Shown in pieces: positions 1-7,793 of a DNA stretch of 10,529 nucleotides. Positions within the stretch are counted from its first letter, which is position 1. Each line of letters starts with the position of its first letter. Source of the stretch: Brevundimonas sp. (GTDB lineage Bacteria; Pseudomonadota; Alphaproteobacteria; Caulobacterales; Caulobacteraceae); assembly GCF_031082345.1 (NCBI RefSeq), contig NZ_JAVHLH010000081.1, positions 1 to 10,529 of the forward strand. The letters run 5' to 3'. The position numbers and the translations under genes are program-made. The notes under the pieces were generated by a model that worked only from the letters and a program-made list of their open reading frames with translations, ran no database searches and was not told where the DNA came from.

Positions 1-2007
1 CACCACCGACCGGATCGTGTCGGCGTCCAGCGCCTTGAACGCCACGATGGCGTCGAGGCGGTTGCGGAACTCCGGCGCGAACAGCCGCTGGATGGCCTTC
101 TCGTCCTCGCCCTCGACCTTGCCGCGGCCGAAGCCGATGGCCGCCCGCGCATTGTCGGCCGCGCCGGCGTTGGTGGTCATGATCAGCACCACATTGCGGA
201 AGTCGACCTTCTTGCCGATGGCGTCGGTCAGCTGGCCGTTGTCCATCACCTGCAGCAGGATGTTGTAGACGTCCGGGTGGGCCTTCTCGATCTCGTCCAG
301 CAGCACCACGGCGTGCGGATGCTGGTCGACGGCGTCGGTGAGCAGCCCGCCCTGATCATGGCCGACATAGCCCGGAGGCGCGCCGATCAGCCGGCTGACG
401 GTGTGTCGCTCCATATATTCCGACATGTCGAAGCGCAGCATCTCGATGCCGAGCGTCGCGGCCAGCTGCTTGGCCACCTCGGTCTTGCCGACCCCGGTCG
501 GACCGCTGAACAGGAAGGCGCCGATCGGCTTCTGCGGGTCGCGCAGCCCGGCCCGGGCCAGCTTCATCGCCGCCGAGACCTGCTCGATCGCCGAGGACTG
601 GCCGAACACGACGCGGTTCAGGTCGCGCTCCAGTTCGCGCAGCCCCTCGGTGTCGGACTTGCTGACCGACTTCGGCGGGATGCGGGCCATGCGGGCGATG
701 ACGGCCTCGACCTCCTTCTGGCCGATGACCTTCTTGCGCTTCGATTCCGGCAGCAGCATCTGCGACGCCCCCGCCTCGTCGATGACGTCGATCGCCTTGT
801 CCGGCAGTTTGCGGTCGGTCATGTAGCGCGCCGACAGCTCGACCGCCGTGCGGATGGCCGCGTCGGTGTAGCGCAGCTTGTGATGGCCTTCGTAGGAGGT
901 CTTCAGCCCCTTCAGGATCTTGACCGTGTCCTCGACCGTGGGCTCGTTGACGTCGATCTTCTGGAAGCGGCGGGCCAGGGCCCGGTCCTTCTCGAAATGC
1001 TGGCGGTACTCCTTGTAGGTCGTCGAGCCCATGCAGCGCAGGCTGCCCGAGGCCAGCGCCGGCTTCAGCAGGTTGGAGGCGTCCATGGCCCCGCCCGAGG
1101 TCGCGCCGGCGCCGATCACCGTATGGATCTCGTCGATGAACAGGATGGCGTTGTCGTGCGTCTCCAGCTCCTTGACGACCTGTTTCAGCCGCTCCTCGAA
1201 GTCGCCGCGATAGCGGGTGCCGGCCAGCAGCGCCCCCATGTCGAGGCTGTAGATGGTCGCGCCTTCCAGCACGTCCGGCACCTCGTGATTGACGATCTTG
1301 CGGGCCAGGCCTTCCGCGATCGCGGTCTTGCCGACGCCGGGATCGCCGACCAGCAGCGGATTGTTCTTTGTGCGCCGGCACAGGATCTGGATGGCGCGGT
1401 CGACCTCGGCCTGGCGGCCGATCAGCGGATCGATCTTGCCGTTGCGCGACTTCTCGTTGAGGTCGACGCAATAGGCCTCCAGCGCCTCCCCGCCGGTCTT
1501 GGCCGCGGCGGCGTCCTCGGCGTCCTCGGGGCTCGCGCCCGACCGGGCCGGACGCATTTCGCCGCCCGCCTTCTTGGCGATGCCGTGGGCGATATAGTTG
1601 ACCGCGTCATAGCGGGTCATGTCCTGCTCCTGCAGGAAATAGGCGGCGTGGCTCTCGCGCTCCGAGAAGATGGCGACCAGCACATTGGCGCCCGAGACTT
1701 CCTCGCGGCCCGAGCTCTGGACGTGGATCACGGCCCGCTGGATCACGCGCTGGAAGCCCGCCGTCGGCTTGGCGTCCTCGCCGTCCGAGGTGGCCAGGGC
1801 CGCCAGGTCGGTGTCGACGTACAGGGTCAGCGCCGTCTTCAGGGCGGCCAGGTCGACGTTGCAGGCGGTCATCACATTGGCCGCGTCCGGGTCGTCGACC
1901 AGGGCGAGCAGCAGGTGCTCCAGCGTGGCGTACTCGTGCCGGCGCTCGTTCGCATAGTGGACGGCGCGGTGCAGGGTCTCTTCGAGAGGACGCGAAAATG
2001 ACGGCAT
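1..2007 (-). CDS. clpA: ATP-dependent Clp protease ATP-binding subunit ClpA (3' end cut by window)
   Basis: ClpA is the AAA+ unfoldase of the cytoplasmic ClpAP protease; it unfolds substrates and threads them into ClpP. The 669 visible residues carry the double Clp-N repeat (about 1-145), then AAA-1 with Walker A GDPGVGKT (221-228) and Walker B ILFIDEIH (288-295). AAA-2 follows with Walker A GPTGVGKT (502-509), Walker B VVLLDEIE (567-574) and the arginine region EFRNRLD near 646-652. IGF at 624-626 sits where E. coli ClpA has the IGL loop that docks on ClpP, so this is ClpA and not ClpB. E. coli ClpA has 758 residues, so roughly 90 are missing beyond base 1; the frame is open to the edge and this is a window cut, not a broken gene. 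The ATG at 2007-2005 follows a GAGG Shine-Dalgarno sequence about 10 bases upstream, just after the clpS stop, which suggests translational coupling. Confidence 0.97.
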   Translation of the reverse strand, partial: MPSFSRPLEETLHRAVHYANERRHEYATLEHLLLALVDDPDAANVMTACNVDLAALKTALTLYVDTDLAALATSDGEDAKPTAGFQRVIQRAVIHVQSSGREEVSGANVLVAIFSERESHAAYFLQEQDMTRYDAVNYIAHGIAKKAGGEMRPARSGASPEDAEDAAAAKTGGEALEAYCVDLNEKSRNGKIDPLIGRQAEVDRAIQILCRRTKNNPLLVGDPGVGKTAIAEGLARKIVNHEVPDVLEGATIYSLDMGALLAGTRYRGDFEERLKQVVKELETHDNAILFIDEIHTVIGAGATSGGAMDASNLLKPALASGSLRCMGSTTYKEYRQHFEKDRALARRFQKIDVNEPTVEDTVKILKGLKTSYEGHHKLRYTDAAIRTAVELSARYMTDRKLPDKAIDVIDEAGASQMLLPESKRKKVIGQKEVEAVIARMARIPPKSVSKSDTEGLRELERDLNRVVFGQSSAIEQVSAAMKLARAGLRDPQKPIGAFLFSGPTGVGKTEVAKQLAATLGIEMLRFDMSEYMERHTVSRLIGAPPGYVGHDQGGLLTDAVDQHPHAVVLLDEIEKAHPDVYNILLQVMDNGQLTDAIGKKVDFRNVVLIMTTNAGAADNARAAIGFGRGKVEGEDEKAIQRLFAPEFRNRLDAIVAFKALDADTIRSVV

Positions 2008-2021
2008 TTGAAAGGTTCCTC

Positions 2022-2354
2022 TCAGTCCTTTTCCATCGTGCATTGCAGCGGGTGCTGGTGACGGCGCGCCGTCTCCACCACCTGGGCGACCTTGGTTTCG
2101 GCCACTTCGTAGGTGAAGACGCCGCAGACCCCGACGCCATGCTGGTGCACGTGCAGCATGATGCGGGTCGCGTCCTCGCGGCTCTTCTGGAAGAACCGCT
2201 CCAGCACGTAGATGACGAATTCCATCGGCGTGTAGTCGTCGTTCAGGATCAGCACCCGATACAGCGAGGGCTTCTGAAGCTTCGGCTTTGTTTCGGTGAC
2301 GGTGGCGGCCCCGAGGCCTCCCTCCTGATCACCGACTTTACGTGACGGCGGCAT
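2022..2354 (-). CDS. clpS: ATP-dependent Clp protease adaptor ClpS
   Basis: ClpS recognises proteins with destabilising N-terminal residues (Leu, Phe, Trp, Tyr) and hands them to ClpA for degradation. The 110-residue product has the flexible N-terminal extension (about 1-28) that enters the ClpA pore, then the folded core starting [16 protein letters not shown]. The binding-pocket residues of the E. coli protein are present: N38, D39 and D40, M44, and H70 in LHVHQHG, followed by the conserved CGVFTYE. The C-terminal MEKD is typical of the family. The ATG at 2354 is used because it gives the normal length; the upstream Shine-Dalgarno is poor (GGA about 6 bases before). It is the first gene of a two-gene operon with clpA. 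A GAGTC (GANTC) site for CcrM-type methylation lies at 2372-2376, close upstream of the start. I could not find a convincing -35/-10 pair upstream. Confidence 0.97.
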   Translation of the reverse strand: MPPSRKVGDQEGGLGAATVTETKPKLQKPSLYRVLILNDDYTPMEFVIYVLERFFQKSREDATRIMLHVHQHGVGVCGVFTYEVAETKVAQVVETARRHQHPLQCTMEKD

Positions 2355-2540
2355 TCGTTGTCCGTGTGTGGGAGTCGATGGACAGATAGGGGATGATGGC
2401 GTGATTTGAAGGCGCGTCCAGTCACAGCTTTATGTTTGGCCGCGGTCGTCGACCCTTCGGGATCTCCCGACCCGACGCGGCCTGGCGCTCCGCGCACGTC
2501 CGCCCTCAAGCAGTGAGCCGCCGCGCGGCGAACGCTAGGG

Positions 2541-2575
2541 CAAACAAAAGGGCCCCCGGATCGCTCCGGAGGCCC
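2541..2575 (-). terminator. Rho-independent terminator of the phasin gene
   Basis: Read on the minus strand, an 11-bp stem (GGGCCTCCGGA with TCCGGGGGCCC, one T·G wobble) closes a GCGA tetraloop of the stable GNRA type and is followed by TTTTGTTT. It starts about 26 bases after the phasin stop codon. The T tract is on the minus strand side, so it serves the phasin gene and insulates clpS from phasin transcription. Confidence 0.9.
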
Positions 2576-2601
2576 CTCGAACGCTTACTGTCGGTTCAGA
2601 C

Positions 2602-3093
2602 CTAGCGGGCGGCCTGGAACTTTTCGACCGAGGCGGTGACGCGCTCGTTGATCGGCTTGAAGCTGTCCTTGACCGAGGCGGTGAACATGTCGGTCATGCG
2701 GGTGACTTCGGCCAGGTAGGATTCGGCGGCCGACTTGGCCCAGTTGGTCTGCAGCTCGAGGGCTTCCTGGACCGAACGGGCCTGGGCCAGCGACTGGGCG
2801 GCGGCGACGCCGTCTTCCCAGGACTTCTTGCCGTAGGCGACGGTCTGGGCCGAGATGGCCTCGACGCCCTTCTGGGCGGCGGCGGCCGAGGCGACGACGG
2901 CCTCAAGGTTCTTCTTGCCCTCGGCGTTCAGCTCGGTCAGGCCGGCGACCGACTTGTCGGCGGCTTCACGGAAAGCCTGCGCGCCGGCGGCTTGCATTTT
3001 CTCGGCCTGGACCTGGGCCTTCTCGGCCGAAGCCTTGACCTGGGCGGTGGCGGTTTCGACGGTCTTCTTCACGGTTTCGGCGCTGTCGGCCAT
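2602..3093 (-). CDS. Phasin family protein (Phasin_2 type)
   Basis: The 163-residue product is Ala/Lys/Glu-rich, almost entirely helical, with no signal peptide or membrane segment. Its layout matches the Phasin_2 family (PF09361): an amphipathic helical N-terminus rich in KASAEKAQ-type heptads, a central FREAADKSVAGLTELNAEGKKN region, and a C-terminal ASVKDSFKPINERVTASVEKF segment. Phasins coat polyhydroxyalkanoate granules, control their size and number, and can act as chaperones. Some proteins of this family occur in species with little polymer, so granule coating here is inferred. The ATG at 3093 follows AGGAGAG about 6 bases upstream; in-frame codons further upstream run through the promoter and are not used. 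The gene is monocistronic, with its own promoter (3172-3200) and terminator (2541-2575). No polymer synthase gene is in the window. Confidence 0.9.
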   Translation of the reverse strand: MADSAETVKKTVETATAQVKASAEKAQVQAEKMQAAGAQAFREAADKSVAGLTELNAEGKKNLEAVVASAAAAQKGVEAISAQTVAYGKKSWEDGVAAAQSLAQARSVQEALELQTNWAKSAAESYLAEVTRMTDMFTASVKDSFKPINERVTASVEKFQAAR

Positions 3094-3171
3094 GGTGTCT
3101 CTCCTGAACCTGTCGCGGCTTGGGCCGCTTGTGACTGTTCCGCGGCGAGCGATGCCACCGCGACAGAGGCT

Positions 3172-3200
3172 CATATGGTGCAACTGCGAACAAAGGTCAA
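3172..3200 (-). promoter_or_regulatory. Probable sigma-70-type promoter of the phasin gene
   Basis: On the minus strand TTGACC (3200-3195) is separated by exactly 17 bases from CATATG (3177-3172). The -35 box matches five of six consensus positions (TTGACA); the -10 is weak (three of six). The expected start would lie about 70 bases before the phasin ATG. Repeat arms overlap the -10 and flank the -35 upstream, which suggests regulation. Confidence 0.6.
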
Positions 3201-3233
3201 GGGATATTGTGCACTGCACCATATTGTCACAAT
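3173..3233. promoter_or_regulatory. TGC-rich repeat cluster around the phasin promoter, possible PhaR-type operator
   Basis: A perfect 10-bp inverted repeat, ATATGGTGCA (3173-3182) and TGCACCATAT (3215-3224), has centres 42 bp apart, four helical turns. One arm covers the phasin -10 and the other lies upstream of the -35. ATATTGT is directly repeated at 3204-3210 and 3221-3227, and ATTGTCACAAT (3223-3233) is a perfect 11-bp palindrome. PhaR repressors of alphaproteobacteria such as Paracoccus and Rhodobacter bind TGC-rich sites upstream of phasin genes. The repeats are directly visible; assignment to PhaR is inference. Confidence 0.5.
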
Positions 3234-3277
3234 GCGGCGAATCCCGCCTGACAGGAGAGAACGCTTCACAAATCCGT

Positions 3278-3297
3278 TGACGGCTTGTTTACCGTCA
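3278..3297. repeat. TGACGG inverted repeat between phasin and carboxypeptidase genes
   Basis: TGACGG (3278-3283) and CCGTCA (3292-3297) form perfect 6-bp arms around an AT-rich 8-base centre (CTTGTTTA). It lies about 85 bases before the carboxypeptidase start, in the divergent intergenic region. There is no T tract on either side, so a protein-binding site is likelier than a terminator. The embedded TTGACG could serve as a -35 box for the plus strand, but I see no good -10 at the right distance. Confidence 0.35.
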
Positions 3298-3382
3298 CGA
3301 AACCCCGATGACGCATGATAGCCTTTCGTCAGCGTCGCGTGGTGGGGCCGCCGTCGCGCTAATGAATGTATGAGGCCTGCGC

Positions 3383-4768
3383 TTGCCGTTCTTTTCTCTG
3401 ATCCGCCGTGGTCTGTTGTCGCTGTTGCTGATCATCGCCCTCGCGGTGGTCCCCACGACGCCGCCGCTGGCCGCCCAGGAAAACACCCGCTACGCCGCCA
3501 TCGTGGTCGATGCTGAAACGGGCGAGGTCCTGTTCGCGCGTCACGCAGACAGCCGGCGCTATCCCGCCTCGATCACCAAGGTGATGACCCTGTACCTGGC
3601 GTTCGAGGCGCTCACCGAAGGCCGGGTCAAGCTGGACGACGTCATCACTGTCTCGCCCCGCGCCGCCAGCCAGCCGCCCTCGAAGCTGGGGCTCGCCGCC
3701 GGTCAGACCATCACCCTCGACGACGCAATGAAGGCCACGGCGGTGCGCAGCGCCAACGACATGGCCATGGCCATCGCCGAGCACGTCGGCGGTTCCCAGG
3801 ATCGTTTCGCCGCGCAGGCGACCCTCAAGGCCCGCGAGCTGGGCATGACCCAGACCCGCTACGTCAATCCGAACGGCCTGCCCGACGCGCGCCAGGTGAC
3901 CTCGGCCCGCGACCTCGCCATTCTGGCGCGGGCGGTGATGCGCGACTACCCGCAGTACTACCGCTATTTCGGTCTGCATGACTGGGCCTATCAGGGCCGC
4001 GAATATCGCAACACCAACGGCCTGCTCCGCCAGGGCGACGGCTACGACGGCATGAAGACCGGCTACACCAACGCCTCCGGCTACAACCTCGCGGCCTCGG
4101 CCGTGCGGGACGGCCGGCGACTGATCACCATCGTCCTCGGCGGCCGGTCGACCGCGAGCCGCAACAGTCACGTCGCCGAGCTGATGGAAACGGGCTTCGA
4201 GGTCGAACGGCTGCGTCGCGCCGGCCAGACGATCCAGGTGGCCCAGACCTATTTCGAACAGAAGGGCTTCGGCGTCGGCCCCGACAATTCCGGCCCCGTC
4301 CAGTACGCCGAGGTCGCCGGCGAAGAGGACGGCGAGGTCGGTTCGAACGCCGTCAGCTACGCCGCCCTGCCCTCCGCGCCGCCACAGCCGACGCGGGTCA
4401 CGCCGGCCCCGTCCGAGAGCCGCACCGTCGCCTCCCTGATGCGCGCCGAGGGTCCGGCCGACGTCACCGCCTCGCTGAACGGCGCCCCCGGCAACCGACC
4501 GACGCCGGCGCGCGAGACGGTGCGCGAGACCGCCGGCCGCTGGGCCGTGCAGGTCGGCGCCTTCCGCGACGAGACGGTGGCGCGCGACTGGCTGACCGAG
4601 GTCAACCGGCGCTTCCGCAGCCAGTTCACCGCCGCCGAGCGCACGGTCCAGAACGCCGAGGGCTGGTACCGCTCGCGCTTCACCGGCATGAGCGAACAGG
4701 CCGCCCAGGCCGCCTGCGCCACCCTGGCCGAGCGCCGCGTCACCTGCATGGTGGTTCGGCCGCAGTAA
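3383..4768 (+). CDS. Serine-type D-alanyl-D-alanine carboxypeptidase (S11 family) with C-terminal SPOR domain
   Basis: This is a periplasmic low-molecular-weight penicillin-binding protein that trims the terminal D-Ala from peptidoglycan pentapeptides. A signal sequence occupies about 1-31 (basic start, LLSLLLIIALAVV core, cleavage near PLAA). All three catalytic motifs are present: SITK with nucleophile S63 and K66, SAN at 123-125, and KTG at 225-227. The peptidase domain ends near 275. A Pro/Ala-rich linker follows, then a SPOR domain (about 387-461, starting WAVQVGAF) that binds denuded glycan strands at septa. That suggests septum or pole targeting, which is inference. The start is a TTG preceded by GAGG seven bases upstream; an in-frame TGA at 3371 excludes longer forms and no in-frame ATG lies near the signal sequence. 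The 461-residue length is normal for peptidase plus SPOR. Divergent from the phasin gene. Confidence 0.95.
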   Translation: MPFFSLIRRGLLSLLLIIALAVVPTTPPLAAQENTRYAAIVVDAETGEVLFARHADSRRYPASITKVMTLYLAFEALTEGRVKLDDVITVSPRAASQPPSKLGLAAGQTITLDDAMKATAVRSANDMAMAIAEHVGGSQDRFAAQATLKARELGMTQTRYVNPNGLPDARQVTSARDLAILARAVMRDYPQYYRYFGLHDWAYQGREYRNTNGLLRQGDGYDGMKTGYTNASGYNLAASAVRDGRRLITIVLGGRSTASRNSHVAELMETGFEVERLRRAGQTIQVAQTYFEQKGFGVGPDNSGPVQYAEVAGEEDGEVGSNAVSYAALPSAPPQPTRVTPAPSESRTVASLMRAEGPADVTASLNGAPGNRPTPARETVRETAGRWAVQVGAFRDETVARDWLTEVNRRFRSQFTAAERTVQNAEGWYRSRFTGMSEQAAQAACATLAERRVTCMVVRPQ

Positions 4769-4866
4769 ATCTGTCCCGCCCGAAAGCGACCAACTACCGA
4801 CGCGCGAGTCCGCCCCGTATCAGACACAATCGCCGGTAACGCTCCGCCTGAAATGGAGGGCGGGTG

Positions 4867-6924
4867 ATGAGGGCAGGCAGGAGTCTTGCGGGGCTGGCGT
4901 CGACTTCGGTTGCGCTGGTCCTCGCAGCGGCGGCGGTGGCGCAAACCCCTGCGACCACAGGCGCAGACAACGTTACCCCGTATGAACCAGTGTTCTTCGC
5001 TGAATACAGGCCCGTTACGGCGCTGGATATGATCGCTCGGATCCCCGGCTTCCAGTTCGACGGCGGAACCACGGCTCGAGGCTTTGCCGGGACTGCCGGC
5101 AACGTGCTGATCGATGGCGAAAGGCCGGTGACGCGCAGCGACAGCCTCGCTACCGTCCTGTCGCGCATTCCCGCATCGCAGGTGCAGCGGATCGACGTTG
5201 TCCGGGGCGGGGCCGGCGGCGTCGACATGCAGGGCAAGGCGGTGGTGGCGAACGTCATCCGCAAGCCCGACGCGGGGGTATCCGGTTCAGTTTCGACCGG
5301 CCTCACCCTGACCGACCAGGGGCGTTTCCAGCCGAGCGTTTCGATCCAGGGTCAGCGCCAGCGAAACGGGCGGTCAATGGACGGCTCTCTTCGCTGGTCC
5401 AGCGCATCTCTGGAGTCGGATAGTGTGCGGCAGCGGTTTTCGCCCGACGGCTCCATTCTGTTGATTGGGCTGGAAGACGGCGAGGTCGCCTTTCAGACTA
5501 TGGACGCGACCGGCGTGTACGAAGGCCCGTTGGCCGGGGGTCGCCTTCGCGCCAACGCACTCATCAGCCAGAATGACAACCTCTTCGAAGGGACCGACAC
5601 CCTGATCGTGCCGGGGGGGCGTGAAGACAATCGCTCGGACGGCGTGCGGCGGCGGGGGGAGGCCGGACTTCGCTGGACCCGCAGTCTGCCCCGGGGGATG
5701 AACCTTGAGCTGGTCGGCTTCCAGTCGATCACGGAGAATGAAAACTTCGGGGCGTTCGACACTCCCATTTTCACCGCCCGGACCATCAGCGAGCAACGAT
5801 CCGGCGAAACTATCGGCTCGGGTTCGCTGAAGTTCGCTCCGCTGGAAACGGGTTTGGGGGATGTCAGTCTCGAGACTGGAACGGAGTTCGCCTTCAATTG
5901 GGTGGAGTCTGCGACGGCCTACACCTTTGACGGCAGCCCCCTGCCTCTGCCGGGCGACGACACCCGCGTCGAGGAATTCCGCAACGAGAGCTTTGTCACT
6001 GCCAGGTGGTCGGCGCGGCCCAACCTGACCGTCGAAGCCAATCTGAGGTACGAACTGTCGCGCATCATCGCGACGGGATCAGCGGGCGCAGGGGAAACCG
6101 CCTTGCAGTTCCTTAAGCCCCGGATGGTCTCCACCTGGACGGTGGCCCCGCGTAACACGCTGACTTTCAAGTTCGAGAGGACCGTCGACCAGCTGTCGTT
6201 CGGCGCATTCACCGCCTCCGCCGCCTTTTCGACCGGCATCTATGGGCGAGGCAATCCCGACATCCGGCCGGCGCAGACTTGGCTAAGCAGTCTCCGGTAC
6301 GAGCGCCTGTTCGGAACCCAGGGGTCTCTGGTGGCCGAGTTCACGCACGAAGACATGGACGAAATCCTGGGGTCCGTCGTTGTCCTTGAGGTTCCTCCAG
6401 GCGGAGGAGCGCCGCGTCCGTACAATATTACCCGGAATGTGGGCGGGGCGACCCGCGACAAGGCCTCGCTGTCGGGTCGAATCCCTCTGGATAGCTGGGG
6501 TCTCGAGGGCGGATTGTTCACCGCCCAGGTCTTTTACCGATGGTCTGAGACCACGGATCCTGTGACATTCGAAGGACGGCGCCTGTCGGGCGATCAGCCG
6601 TTCGGATGGTCCGCGGGCCTGGGCCAGAACCTGGTCGCCCAGCGGATCAGCTGGAACGTGGGGATCAACAGCGGATCGGAAGGCCGCAGCTTTGGCCCCA
6701 GCTTCGTCTCGAACTTCCGGTCACGGCCAACGGGGCAGGTCAGCCTGACCTATCGGCCGGACGCGCGGCTGAGTGTCTCGGGCGGCCTGTTCATCGCCAA
6801 TGACAGTGAAAGCGACTTCACCCTTTTCGATGCGCCGCGAAACGTCGGCGCGCCGATATATACTGAAACCAGGCGTAATCTCGGAACCAGCCAAGTCTAT
6901 CTGAGCGTGAGGCGGAACTTCTGA
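4867..6924 (+). CDS. TonB-dependent receptor plug domain-containing outer-membrane protein
   Basis: The 685-residue product has a signal peptide (about 1-25, ending AAAVA before Q) and a plug domain at about 47-134. Plug landmarks are [28 protein letters not shown], and the [19 protein letters not shown] segment followed by VVANVIRK. The rest alternates polar and hydrophobic residues as in a 22-strand beta barrel, and the chain ends in phenylalanine (VRRNF), the usual outer-membrane assembly signal. Such proteins import siderophores, cofactors or sugars using TonB-ExbBD energy; the ligand cannot be told from sequence. I see no N-terminal sigma-signalling domain and no certain TonB box. ATG 4867 is preferred over GTG 4864 because GGAGGG (4855-4860) then sits six bases away. 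Base composition is less G/C-biased than its neighbours (two sampled 60-base rows near 60-62% GC against about 72% in dnaB). No transporter or regulator gene is adjacent. Confidence 0.88.
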   Translation: MRAGRSLAGLASTSVALVLAAAAVAQTPATTGADNVTPYEPVFFAEYRPVTALDMIARIPGFQFDGGTTARGFAGTAGNVLIDGERPVTRSDSLATVLSRIPASQVQRIDVVRGGAGGVDMQGKAVVANVIRKPDAGVSGSVSTGLTLTDQGRFQPSVSIQGQRQRNGRSMDGSLRWSSASLESDSVRQRFSPDGSILLIGLEDGEVAFQTMDATGVYEGPLAGGRLRANALISQNDNLFEGTDTLIVPGGREDNRSDGVRRRGEAGLRWTRSLPRGMNLELVGFQSITENENFGAFDTPIFTARTISEQRSGETIGSGSLKFAPLETGLGDVSLETGTEFAFNWVESATAYTFDGSPLPLPGDDTRVEEFRNESFVTARWSARPNLTVEANLRYELSRIIATGSAGAGETALQFLKPRMVSTWTVAPRNTLTFKFERTVDQLSFGAFTASAAFSTGIYGRGNPDIRPAQTWLSSLRYERLFGTQGSLVAEFTHEDMDEILGSVVVLEVPPGGGAPRPYNITRNVGGATRDKASLSGRIPLDSWGLEGGLFTAQVFYRWSETTDPVTFEGRRLSGDQPFGWSAGLGQNLVAQRISWNVGINSGSEGRSFGPSFVSNFRSRPTGQVSLTYRPDARLSVSGGLFIANDSESDFTLFDAPRNVGAPIYTETRRNLGTSQVYLSVRRNF

Positions 6925-6945
6925 CCAAAGGGACCAGGCGCAGCC

Positions 6946-6974
6946 TTGCCGATGTCCGGCTTTTCCCCTATACG
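6946..6974 (+). promoter_or_regulatory. Probable promoter of the rpsF-rpsR-rplI operon
   Basis: TTGCCG (6946-6951) and TATACG (6969-6974) are separated by exactly 17 bases; each box matches four of six sigma-70 consensus positions. It sits just after the receptor stop codon and leaves a leader of about 135 bases before rpsF, long enough for structured autoregulation. Confidence 0.65.
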
Positions 6975-7021
6975 CGCCGCCTTTCCAGGGCTTCGGTCCT
7001 GACGCGGAGTTCCAAAGGGTT

Positions 7022-7098
7022 CGGGAAGTCATCCCGGCCGCCGCTTCAGGATCCATCGTGGGACAGGACTTACCCGGTCCCCCCGCGCCGACGCCCAC
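7022..7098 (+). promoter_or_regulatory. Structured rpsF leader, candidate S6:S18 autoregulatory element
   Basis: Two foldable elements precede rpsF. The first is CGGGA (7022-7026) paired with TCCCG (7032-7036) around AGTCA. The second has outer pairing GTGGG (7058-7062) with CCCAC (7094-7098), an inner hairpin GGAC (7066-7069) with GTCC (7077-7080), and an asymmetric 3' strand containing CCG (7083-7085 and 7088-7090). Many bacteria carry an rpsF leader RNA with a bulged CCG that binds the S6:S18 complex and lowers expression. The layout here resembles that, but an alternative pairing (GGGAC 7060-7064 with GTCCC 7077-7081) exists, so the assignment is tentative. Confidence 0.4.
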
Positions 7099-7114
7099 CA
7101 AGGGAGACCACCGC

Positions 7115-7504
7115 ATGGCTCTTTACGAGCACACGGTCATGTCGCGCCAGGATATCAGCGCGCAACAGGCCGAAGCGCTGAACGACACCATCAAGGGCTT
7201 GATCGAGCAAGGCGGCGGTTCCGTCGCCAAGATCGAGTACTGGGGTCTGCGCAACCTGACCTATCGGGTCAAGAAGAACCGCAAGGCGCACTATTCGCTG
7301 CTCGCCGTCGACTGCCCGCCCGCCGCCATGGCCGAAGTGGAACGTCAGCTGTCGATCAACGAGGACGTGCTGCGCTGGCTGACCGTCCGCGTCGAGGAGC
7401 TCGACCTGGAGCTGTCGCCGCTGCTGGCCCGCCGCGAGCGCGAGCGTGAACGTGAGCGCGAGCGCACCCCGCGCGAAGACGCCACCGCCGAAGCCGCTGA
7501 CTAA
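7115..7504 (+). CDS. rpsF: 30S ribosomal protein S6
   Basis: S6 belongs to the small-subunit platform, where it forms a heterodimer with S18. The 129-residue product starts [18 protein letters not shown] and contains the conserved [21 protein letters not shown] segment (40-60) and the [14 protein letters not shown] segment (79-92). The tail (about 101-129) is charged and includes an unbroken Arg-Glu alternation, R107 to R117, encoded by a near-perfect hexanucleotide repeat (7433-7465). E. coli S6 also has a variable acidic tail, modified there by RimK. The ATG at 7115 follows AGGGAGA (7101-7107), a strong ribosome binding site; an in-frame GTG at 7058 lies inside the leader stem and would add non-conserved residues. 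First gene of the operon; rpsR begins 12 bases after its stop. Confidence 0.98.
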   Translation: MALYEHTVMSRQDISAQQAEALNDTIKGLIEQGGGSVAKIEYWGLRNLTYRVKKNRKAHYSLLAVDCPPAAMAEVERQLSINEDVLRWLTVRVEELDLELSPLLARRERERERERERTPREDATAEAAD

Positions 7505-7516
7505 GGAACCCGGAAC

Positions 7517-7792
7517 ATGACCGATACGACTGCCCCGTCGCCGGGCGCGCCGGCCGGCTCCGGCCCCGCCCGCCGCCCCTTCTACCGTCGCCGCAAGGTG
7601 TGCCCGTTCTCCGGCGCCAACGCTCCGAAGATCGACTACAAGGACGTGAAACTGCTGCAACGCTACATCAGCGAGCGCGGCAAGATCGTCCCGTCGCGCA
7701 TCACCGCCGTTTCCCAGAAGAAGCAGCGCGAACTGGCCAAGGCCATCAAACGCGCCCGCTATCTGGCCCTCCTGCCCTATGTGGTGAAGTGA
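7517..7792 (+). CDS. rpsR: 30S ribosomal protein S18
   Basis: S18 binds 16S rRNA on the small-subunit platform together with S6. The 91-residue product has the diagnostic core [15 protein letters not shown] (about 19-33), then [20 protein letters not shown] and the basic helix [26 protein letters not shown]. It has only one cysteine, so it is not the zinc-ribbon form. The N-terminal extension of about 18 Pro/Ala/Gly-rich residues makes it longer than the 75-residue E. coli protein. AAGGA (7503-7507), overlapping the rpsF stop, serves as ribosome binding site. The rplI ATG follows one base after its stop codon. Confidence 0.98.
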   Translation: MTDTTAPSPGAPAGSGPARRPFYRRRKVCPFSGANAPKIDYKDVKLLQRYISERGKIVPSRITAVSQKKQRELAKAIKRARYLALLPYVVK

Positions 7793-7793
7793 T

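Noticed and set aside
277..2001. Long plus-strand open frame opposite clpA
   Set aside because: It is the antisense of strongly conserved clpA codons, is rich in His/Arg/Asp/Leu from GC-biased complementing codons, and has no recognisable domain.
2514..2530. CG-rich palindrome CGCCGCGCGGCG near the end of the clpS-phasin gap
   Set aside because: In such GC-rich DNA short CG palindromes are frequent; it has no T tract or partner motif.
3094..3222. Upstream extension of the phasin frame to an earlier start
   Set aside because: The extra residues would span the promoter and operator region and are not phasin-like, while ATG 3093 has a strong AGGAGAG site.
3308..3373. A 21-codon open frame ending in TGA just before, and in frame with, the carboxypeptidase gene
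   Set aside because: It has no ribosome binding site or recognisable leader-peptide feature, and the downstream TTG has its own GAGG and a proper signal sequence. A read-through or leader role has no support.
7058..7114. GTG start that would lengthen S6 by 19 residues
   Set aside because: The residues are not conserved in S6, the region looks like leader RNA, and ATG 7115 has a strong ribosome binding site.
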